Assembly (NCBI GenBank): GCA_963971425.1
Contig: OZ020517.1
Span: forward strand, 6,016,501-6,080,500
Length of the DNA stretch: 64,000 bases
Source of the DNA: Bryoerythrophyllum caledonicum
Taxonomy: Eukaryota; Streptophyta; Bryopsida; Pottiales; Pottiaceae
Reading direction: 5' to 3'
The position numbers and the translations under genes were made by a program. A model generated the notes under the pieces. That model searched no databases. It was given only the letters and a program-made list of their open reading frames with translations, and was not told where the DNA came from. Shown in pieces: positions 57,186 to 64,000 of this stretch (position 1 is its first letter; every line of letters begins with the position of its first letter).

Positions 57186-58674
57186 AACTCAATTTTTCAT
57201 TTTTCAGGCATGGAGCCCGACGTTCGGGCACCACGGCCGCGAGCCTTGCAGCAAGTATCAACACTACAAACCCGCAAGGACGTTGTCGCCTGGATGATCG
57301 AGGACGAATCATTGCATGGCAGCCTCGGCCTGCACGCACGCACCGTACGCAAGTTCCCTGAGCACTTCAGAGGCAAACACTCCACCAACCTCGTCCGTGC
57401 AAGCCGCTGGTGGGCCCAACGAGATTCTCTTGCGCCACCAGTTGAGCCCGCAACGAACCAAGCCATGTCATTCACCCGCAGCAATTTGGGCAAACAAAAG
57501 CGCTCTCTCAACAAAGCCAGAACCGGACGAGGGCGAAAGAGGTCAACATGGGTCCTTTGGATTTACCCCTTGTTGCTACAGTCTTTTGAAGTATACATGC
57601 GTTCCGGGGTAACTTGCCCTCTCAATACTTTTAGCATTAAACTCTCCTTATACCGCACACTCTCGCGACCCCAAAGATGATAGACCTATTAAAGATAAAA
57701 TAACACACTCATGGATTCAACATTTTATGGATGCAAATAACATAGTTTTGCTTTCACAACGTGGTCGGTTAACATGTAGCCCCAAAAAAGAAGCTCAAAT
57801 AGAAATGAATGTTGCATCCGGTGAATTTAATGAGAATCTTGTTGAAAATTTAGATGAGACACATTTCACCATAAATATGGACAATGGTAGAACATTGGGG
57901 TTTCGTGGAGATTGCTCGGTAAAATATGCTGATGTGGTTGCGGGAGGAGAATCAATGACAATGGTTGTTAGAATTTCGGGCGGACGTAGGGCAATGATAG
58001 AATCCCCCATGATTATATTTAGCAATGAAAATAGAAATTACCCTATCCGAGGATTAGAAGATTCTATCCCCGGTGTGTGTTACCGTACGGGCCTGAAAGG
58101 ATGGATGGACCAATCCATCTTTCCTCAATACTTTGAGGAACCACGAGCATTTCAACCCGACATTTATAACCGTACAAAAATAGTGTGGGTTGATAATTGT
58201 TCGGGCCATAATCTAACCCCTAGATTAGCGGAGGTATTACACCAAAAAAAAACCGTTTTGAGATATTTACCTCCATGTGCCACTCACCTATGTCAACCCG
58301 CCGATAATTTTATTATTTCAAAGATTAAAGATGCGTGGACAAGGCGATGGGAAATGAAGAAATTGGAGCTCATTCAAAGTGATGCATGGCAAAATATTCC
58401 GCGCGGTGACAACCAATGGTCCGGTAAACTTCTTAATCCCGGTAAAAGATTTTTTCTCCAATTGGCGGCCGATTCCATTGAAGAAGTTAATCAGTTATTA
58501 GATTGTGATAATATGTCTTATGCTCGTAAATCTATGATTGGATGTGGTTTAGCTTTAGGGCTAGATGGCACGTGGAATACTAATCAATTATTTCCATACC
58601 TTCAAGAGATTGTTGCAAAATATCCTCAATATTTTGAAGGATTAGAAGTGCCTCATTTGCCTACGGCAAATTAA
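57186..58674 (+). pseudogene. pogo/Tigger-like DDE transposase, one frameshift
   Basis: The N-terminal part (57129-57680, frame 3) has a basic, HTH-like stretch (TRKDVVAWMIEDESLHGSLG) and GRGRKRSTWV. A frame change near 57.62-57.66 kb leads into the open 315-codon segment from the ATG at 57727. That segment contains the catalytic core: Asp43 in NLDETHF, Asp156 in VWVDNCSGHN and Asp193 in CQPADNF (36 residues between the last two), plus DNGRTLGFRGD and YPIRG blocks. This is the DDE_1 fold that excises and inserts the element at TA. The frame starts again upstream of 57727 in the same phase, so that ATG is not the native start. The stop TAA (58672-58674) is part of the TTAA target of the nested element. 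Confidence 0.85.
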
Positions 58675-59620
58675 CCCCTAAATGACCAAACATCTCCCCC
58701 GGGGTCAAATTGGATTTTGGGCATGTACCTACAATTCAGAAAAAATTCGTTTTTCTCTGAAATTTTTATATAATTTAGCCTATGATAAGAGCTTCGTGGA
58801 GATATTTTTATTTTATTTTTTGGATTTGTGGTTTGAACGTTAGTACCACTCATAGTAAAAAATGGGAACTCTTGGCACCTCCAAAAATTTTCACAAAAGT
58901 TTCTATTGACATTGAGATTTTTCACACATCTAGATTTCACACATATAAAGAATATTTACTTCTCTGGAATTTAAAAAAATATATATATTGTCTTTAGTGT
59001 AAAAAGGCATTTTATTCCAAGTCAAACATTTTCACACATTGTTGGGCAACAGGGGAAAAAAATTCATCTTTTCTACATAAAACCTAGAAATCTTCATATT
59101 TTTCACTTTTTATTTTTTCCACAAAAATATGTGGTGAAAACCTTCTTATTGACCGTTTGGATTATCATTCAAACACATATGGACTTCACAAAAAAATAAA
59201 ACGTGAAATGGCGATTTTTGAACCTCCACTCCTTCCACACTTCTTTTGAATATGCTACACCCCATTTTTACCTCTAAAAATTGGTGTATTGGGAAATAAC
59301 ATCATGCTTAAGACAATGGTATAAGATTTAGACCTATACAATGAAATTTTTTTGATACAAAGTGAAGTCAAAGTCTGCTGATCTACTCAACGCAGGGAAG
59401 AAAATGAACCATTGTTTTCACTTTAAACACTAAAATCTATCAATCCGTGCGGTGGATTGCAACCAAAATTTTATTGCATGTTTATATAGAAGTCTATTTT
59501 AACATCTTACGGTTGAAAATCCAAAATGTACTTTAAAATGTAATTTTCATGTCTCTTTTTGGCAGTGGCAGTTTTGGACTGGTTTTAGAGCGAAAGTAGT
59601 CATGGTCCTTTAGGGATTAA
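58671..59620 (+). mobile_element. piggyBac-like non-autonomous element, complete, 950 bp
   Basis: TTAA target copies lie at 58671-58674 and 59617-59620. Ends are CCCCTAAATGACCA and TGGTCCTTTAGGGA, inverted with two mismatches. TTAA duplication with CCC-starting ends is the piggyBac signature. No ORF of note. Its left 190 bp is closely related to the small elements at 62131 and 62550 (TTGATAAGAGCTTCGTGGA-like block). Its middle is related to the 37.6- and 52.2-kb copies. Confidence 0.85.
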
Positions 59621-59626
59621 TATCTA

Positions 59627-60480
59627 ACCTTACAATTTTCAAATCCTTATTTTTTCTAACACCTGCTTTTCCTAACCCTTACTTCTTCAACCCCTTACTT
59701 TTTCAACCCCTTACTTTTCCAACCCCTTACTTTTTCAACCCCTCACTTTTTCTAACCCTTACTTTTTCAACCCCTTACTTTTTGTAACCCTTACTTTTTC
59801 AAATCCTTACTTTTTCTAACCCTTATTTTTTCAACCCCTTACTTTTTCAAATCCTTACTTTTTCTAATCATTACTTTTTCTAACCCTTACTTTTTCAACC
59901 CCTTACATTTTCACCCACTTACTTTTTCTAACCCTCACTTTTTTAATCCCTTTTTATTTCACCCACTTACTTTTTCTAACCCTTACTATTTCAACCTCTC
60001 ACTTTTTTCACCCACTTACTTTTTCACCCATTTACTTTTTCACCCACTCACTTTTTCACCCACTTACTTTCTCTAACACTTACTTTTTCTAACACTTACT
60101 TTTTCTAACACTTACTTTTTCAACCCCTTACTTTTTCACCCACTTACTTTTTCTAATCCTTACTTTTTCACCCACTTACTTTTTCTAACCCTTACTTTTT
60201 AAACCCCTTACTTTTTGAAGTCCTTACTTTTTGAACTCCTTACTTTTTCAACCCCTTGCTTTATTAAATCCTTACTTTTCCAAATCCTTACTTTATCAAA
60301 TCCTTACTTTTCCAAATACTTACTTTTTCAATTCCTTACTTTTTCAATCCCTTACTTTTGTACCCCTTCCTTTTTGTAACCTTTCCTTTTTCAAACCCTT
60401 ATTTTTTCAACCCCTTACTTTTCCTAACCCTTAATTTTTCAATCCCTTACTTTTTCAAATCCTTATTTTTTTCAAATATT
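59627..60480 (+). repeat. 16-bp minisatellite (CCTTACTTTTTCAACC)
   Basis: About 50 imperfect units of CCTTACTTTTTCAACC, with variants CTAAC, ACCCA and AAATC. It lies directly right of the piggyBac-like element and inside the pogo-like transposon. Phe/Leu/Pro frames through it (such as 60231-60434) are artefacts. Confidence 0.95.
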
Positions 60481-60960
60481 TTGTTTTTCAACTGTCTTCT
60501 TTCTCAAATGTTTTCTTTCTAAATCTTTTACTTTTGTAGTCCTTTATTTTTTAAGCACTTTTTTAAAAGAATACTTCTGAAAAAAATTACTTCTTCAATG
60601 TGGTCAGATTTCAAAAGCTCCATTTTTCAATCATATACTTCTAAAAAGTTTCGTGTTTCTATTGTTTATTTTTTGAAATGAACATTTGTCAAATGTCTCC
60701 TTTTCAATTGTATATTTATTCAAATGTTTATTTCTTTAATTGTTTCCATTTTCAAAATTTTCCAATCTTTTATTTTCAATTGTTTCCTATTTTTGCAAAT
60801 CCACTTTTCTTCCATATCTAGGTTCTTTCAATCTTTTATTTTCCAAATCAATTTTAGGTGTTCATTCCATTCTAAATTATATTTTATCCAAATGTTTTTT
60901 TTTTCTAAATGTACTTAAATCTTTGTCGCTTCTTATACTCAAAATGTACACATAATCTTC
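60481..60960. other. T-rich DNA within the pogo-like transposon
   Basis: T-rich sequence with decayed relatives of the minisatellite unit (TTTTCAA words). No gene. Confidence 0.6.
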
Positions 60961-61120
60961 TTCTATCTTGATACACTAAATGTGCACAAGTGAAAAAATT
61001 TATACTGCAATCTTAAGTGGAATTCACATATAGTGTAGTAGTTGGCATTTAGTGTAATGATTTGTCACTACACTAATTGTCAAGTTCACAATTAGTATAC
61101 GGGTTCGCATTTAGTGTCCA

Positions 61121-61181
61121 CTACACTAAAAGTGATATTTAGTGTACTGGTCCCTAAACACTAAATATCATCTTTAGTGTA
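61121..61181 (+). repeat. Right internal and terminal inverted repeats
   Basis: 61121-61146 pairs with 56363-56388, and 61157-61181 pairs with 55698-55722. They are separated by only 10 bp here but by 640 bp on the left side. Confidence 0.92.
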
Positions 61182-61226
61182 GAGGATAGTAGCAAATACG
61201 TAGACGACGCTCTGCATAGTCTACTA

Positions 61227-61852
61227 CACCGTTCACTGAATATAGTGTAGACTAGACTATTTGAAATTTCCTACAGTAATTTCATAAAACGCAAATTAAA
61301 GTGGTCCACTTCAATTTTCCATCCACATCAAATCATGTCCATTAGAAATAGTGTGGCTTGTTTCAAAATAAAACACACGGGAATTGATGTGGATAAGTTT
61401 TTACAAATTGTACTCAAAACCAAAATTATAATATAATAACATGATAATAACATAATATAATAATATAATAATAATATAATAATATAATAACATAATAAAA
61501 TAATAACATATTAATATAATAACATAATAACATAATATAACATAATAATATTATTTTATAACATAAGAATATAACATAAGAATATTAACATAATATTATA
61601 ATATAATATAACATAAAATAATATTAACATAAGAATATAACATAATAAAATAATAATATAATAATAATATAATAACATAATAATAATATAATAACATAAT
61701 AATAACATAAAATAATAACATATTAATATTATATACAATAACCAAAATTGATGTGGTCTACCTCAATTTTCATCTAAAACTAGAATTGATGTGGTCCACA
61801 TCAATTTTCATCCACATTACCTATACCTCCACACTATATTCAGTGAACGGTG
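61227..61852. mobile_element. TA-flanked MITE, 626 bp
   Basis: Exact 22-bp inverted ends CACCGTTCACTGAATATAGT plus GT at 61227-61248 and 61831-61852, with TA at 61225-61226 and 61853-61854. It is non-coding, probably moved by a Tc1/mariner transposase. It starts only 46 bp right of the pogo-like element. Internal GATGTGGTCCAC…TCAATTTTCATCCAC repeats occur toward both ends. Confidence 0.88.
61428..61738. repeat. AT-rich (ATAATAACATA)-type satellite inside the MITE
   Basis: About 310 bp of ATAATA/AACATAAT tandem words. Minus-strand Tyr/Ile/Leu frames here are artefacts. Confidence 0.9.
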
Positions 61853-62002
61853 TACCTGTGTAGATCTCTCCGTTCTCTGTTGCAGCTGCTGCAGTTCTCT
61901 AGACCGTATATTCTCGTGTTCAATATGTCAATGGTCATGTCAGTGCAATAGATTTCAATCACATGCAAGGCTCGCTTGCTGACGGTCGGATTCCTCTTAG
62001 AC

Positions 62003-62063
62003 TAGCCATCTGGATATTTTTATTTTATTTTATTTTTGGCACAAGAAACGCTTAGCCATCTGG
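62003..62063 (-). mobile_element. 39-bp LINE 3'-stub insertion with 11-bp target duplication
   Basis: TAGCCATCTGG occurs at 62003-62013 and 62053-62063. Between them, the reverse complement reads AGCGTTTCTTGTGCC followed by (A)nTAAAATAAAATAAAAATAT. That equals the last dozen or so bases plus tail of the LINE ending at 33568. Reverse transcription evidently stopped almost immediately. Confidence 0.85.
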
Positions 62064-62130
62064 TTTCTAAAGTTCATAGGTCTGATGCAGCGAAAAAGAT
62101 GCTGGCGAAAATTCGCCAGCAACTTTCCTT

Positions 62131-62351
62131 AACCCCTAAAGTTCCTTGACAATTTCCCTCAAAAACTATAAGTGCTACAAACTTTCAAACCACATATCCA
62201 AAAAATAAATTAAAAATAAGTCCACAAAGCTCTTATCAAAGGCAATCTAGCTTAAAAATTTCAGAGAAAATTGATTTTTTTTCGAATTTTAGGAACCTGC
62301 CCAAAAAACAAGAAATCCCCTCGAAGGAGACTCTGGTCCTTTAGGGGTTAA
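62131..62351 (-). mobile_element. piggyBac-like MITE, copy A (221 bp)
   Basis: TTAA at both edges (62131-62134, 62348-62351), with ends CCCCTAAAGTTCCTTGAC and AGTCTCCTTCGAGGGGATTT (both read inward). It is the reverse complement of copy B at 62550-62771 with few differences. Confidence 0.88.
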
Positions 62352-62549
62352 AGTCTTACTGGCGAAATTTACACAAACAAAAATGGCACTTTTGGGTTCC
62401 TCAGTAGGCAGTCACGGAATAGGGTCTTGCGTCGCATCGCCAGTCATGCCGCTGGCGTTGTGCATTAAGTCGTCATCGCGTCTCCACTACGCGCGTCACT
62501 TGTCGCATGTTGGAAGCTGTAATTTCACTCGGCGCGCCTCCTTCTCCAC
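62352..62549. other. 198-bp spacer between facing MITEs
   Basis: GC-richer than its neighbours, with short CTGGCG words. I see no gene. TGCTGGCGAA/TTCGCCAGCA, a 10-bp palindrome, lies just left of copy A at about 62102-62123. Confidence 0.6.
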
Positions 62550-62771
62550 TTAACCCCTAAAGGACCAGAGTCTCCTTCGGGGGGATTTTTTTATTTTTGG
62601 GCAGCTTCCTAAAATTCGAAAAAAAAACAATTATATTTGAAATTTTTATTCTAGATTGCCTTTGATAAGAGCTTCGTGGACATATTTTTATTTTATTTTT
62701 TGGATTTGTGGTTTAAAGTTAGTACCACTTATAGTTTTTGAGGGAAATTGTCAAGGAACTTTAGGGGTTAA
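62550..62771 (+). mobile_element. piggyBac-like MITE, copy B (222 bp)
   Basis: TTAA at 62550-62553 and 62768-62771. It is inverted relative to copy A, so the pair could form a long hairpin RNA with a 198-nt loop. The left part also matches 58671-58860. Confidence 0.88.
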
Positions 62772-63332
62772 GTTAGGTTGGAAGCCAAACTACCGGATTA
62801 ATGTGCTTCTTTTCAACCGCCGCTTCTTGACTGTTGCAAGCGCAACGCTTGCCACAGTTGCAGCCGCTTGCTGAGGTATTGTAGCCATGAGAGGTGAGAA
62901 GTGATAGATGAGGAGTGCTCATCAGTGTCAGGCGTAGGCACGTCAGACGAAGCTGGTGCGCCAAGAATGGCGGCATTAAAATTGACTGTGATCAGGGAGT
63001 TCTAGAGCTTCGGTTTTTTGTCTGTCAATTCTATGCAGATTTGTCTCTCATTGTGTGCGTGGATTGCATTAGGTTTTACATTGTTGCATTTCTGGGGGGA
63101 TCATGGCTCCTCAACAGTCCTCTATGTCGAAATTCTTTACGATGGTAGAGTGCCATTCGATTCTTTGACAGTCGTTGAGCGCCGGGTTTGAAGGTGTGAG
63201 GGTCTCCAGGCAGGGGTCGGAAACTGGTGGCGCAGTGGACGTTGATGTTGGAGAGAAGAGCTTTGGAGACAATGTCCTTGTCGAGACGGCCGCAATAGAA
63301 CCGGCCGTGAGCTCCAATCAGACCTTTAAATC
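62772..63332. other. Unassigned DNA upstream of the hAT-like fragment
   Basis: Mixed composition, GC-richer to the right. An open frame 63175-63444 overlaps the next feature in another phase. No recognised domain. It may include the 5' part of the same decayed transposon. Confidence 0.4.
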
Positions 63333-64000
63333 TTGGACCCCGCAGTTGCGAGCCCCATCATCCAGGCGGCGCAGCGAAAGCGCCAGAGCTACGAGTTCAA
63401 CCGCCACTTTCAGGACAGTTGGGCGGCGTGCTTGCCCTGGGTAGAGTCTGTCATTGACCGTGATGGCCGCGCGCGCCAAGTGCGTTGCAAGGTATGCTCG
63501 GAGGTGGAAGGCCGCGAGAAGCTTTTAGTGCCAAAGTTGGACTCGTTGTGGAGCATGCAGGTAGAAGGAAGACCCTCGCCGGATTCTCGAAGATTAAGAA
63601 GGGCGATCATAACTTCATCTTGACCTGCCAACATGTGAAGAACGAGCCCATTTTCTTTGCGAGGAGTGGATCTAAGACCGTGGTGCAGCAAGTCGTGGAA
63701 GGTACAATCCGATAGAAGAAGAAGAAGCTTGTGCAATTCAGGCTGCTCTTTTCGCTGCTTAGCCAAAGGCGACCGATGACTGACTTTTAGTCCTCACGAC
63801 GATTGCTACAACAGTTCTTGATATGTCTCGTAAGCACTAGAACATACATTGCGGATGGGAGATGGCTGACAGCATGGTCTTGGTGCTCTCTACTCACACA
63901 AAGAAGTTCATCGCTAATTCAAGCTTCTTCTCCATTTCTGCAGATGAGGTAACAACCATAGATCACCGAAGTTGGTTATCACTTCATATTTATGTTGTTA
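63333..64000 (+). pseudogene. hAT-like transposase fragment with frameshifts, cut by window end
   Basis: From the Met at 63333 the reading HFQDSWAACLPWVESVIDRD continues to RCKVCSEVEGREKLLVPKLDSLW, the N-terminal zinc-binding segment of a hAT-derived (ZBED/DUF4371-like) family. At about 63551 the frame must shift by one for the expected HAGRRK (63555 onward). FILTCQHVKNEP and SKTVVQQVVEG then follow, a TAG at 63713-63715, KKKKLVQFRLLFSLLSQRRP, and after another shift ADSMVLVLSTHTKKFIANSS, then FFSISADEVTTIDHRSW at 63.85-64.0 kb. The family's catalytic region would lie beyond the window. Function in host cells unknown. Family naming is from memory of its motifs. Confidence 0.65.

Larger units (their letters stand above)
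55700..61179 (+). mobile_element. pogo/Tigger-like Tc1/mariner transposon with nested insertion
   Basis: TA dinucleotides at 55698-55699 and 61180-61181 flank exact 23-bp inverted ends that start CACTAAAGATGATATTTAGT (55700-55722 and 61157-61179). The end is itself nearly palindromic (CACTAAA…TTTAGTG). A second exact inverted pair lies inside (56363-56388 and 61121-61146). CACTAAATGTCA-like words are scattered in both subterminal zones (55740-55860, 56300-56330, 60970-61120). The transposase is at 57.2-58.7 kb. A 950-bp piggyBac-like insertion and a minisatellite make up much of the 3' half. Confidence 0.85.

Noticed and set aside
37583-59620. The 0.9-kb repeats as solo LTRs
   Set aside because: Ends are inverted CCCCTAAA/TTTAGGG with TTAA duplications, not TG…CA with 5-bp duplications.
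60231-60434. 67-codon Phe/Leu-rich ORF
   Set aside because: It lies in the 16-bp minisatellite.

Overview
This is plant-type nuclear DNA made almost entirely of transposable elements. Plant signatures are an L1-type LINE with a DUF4283-like ORF1, a 12.4-kb Ty3/gypsy element of plant gag-pol type, plant-like SINEs, a TKL-kinase pseudogene, and a hAT-like family I associate with seed-free plants and streptophyte algae. A fern-like or other seed-free streptophyte is my guess, held with low confidence. I see no intact ordinary host gene, no rRNA and no functional tRNA.

Layout. 1-1.84 kb: right part of a PIF/Harbinger transposon with an open transposase (minus strand), followed by a 275-bp (TTC)n tract. 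2.2-13.4 kb: AT-rich DNA with a perfect 34-bp-arm hairpin (6733-6812) and a SINE with a 14-bp target duplication (8551-8747). 13.7-33.57 kb: a decayed L1-type LINE split by a nested LTR retrotransposon (18824-31218, minus strand). That element has 2863-bp LTRs, which differ at only two positions I noticed, and a CAAGA target duplication. Its gag-pol carries stops and frameshifts and has lost both the RT segment with the first catalytic Asp and the integrase core. Each LTR holds a ~1.07-kb, 27-bp-period minisatellite.

33.6-42 kb: MITEs, a GC-rich patch, piggyBac-like debris and a truncated relative of the large element that follows. 42.1-51.4 kb: the most unusual object, a non-LTR retrotransposon. 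Its coding order is a Lys-rich region, a 2A ribosome-skipping motif (43933-43956), an APE-type endonuclease, reverse transcriptase, an unassigned domain, RNase H, a CCHC finger, and a restriction-like endonuclease. This dual-endonuclease plan matches the Dualen/RandI clade described in Chlamydomonas. The copy has several stops and frameshifts but is collinear throughout.

51.6-55.7 kb: a protein-kinase pseudogene, another piggyBac-like copy and degenerate tandem repeats. 55.7-61.18 kb: a Tc1/mariner-superfamily (pogo/Tigger-like) transposon with TA targets, 23-bp inverted ends that are near-palindromes, and a second internal palindromic pair. It contains a DDD transposase, a 950-bp piggyBac-like insertion at the transposase stop codon, and a 16-bp minisatellite. 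61.2-62.8 kb: a TA-flanked MITE, a 39-bp 'stub' LINE insertion with an 11-bp target duplication, and two ~220-bp piggyBac-like MITEs facing each other. 63.3-64 kb: a frameshifted hAT-like transposase fragment running off the window.

The elements interact as parasites: the SINE and the stub carry the LINE's 3' end, the MITEs carry ends of autonomous families, and the defective LTR element appears to have been moved in trans.
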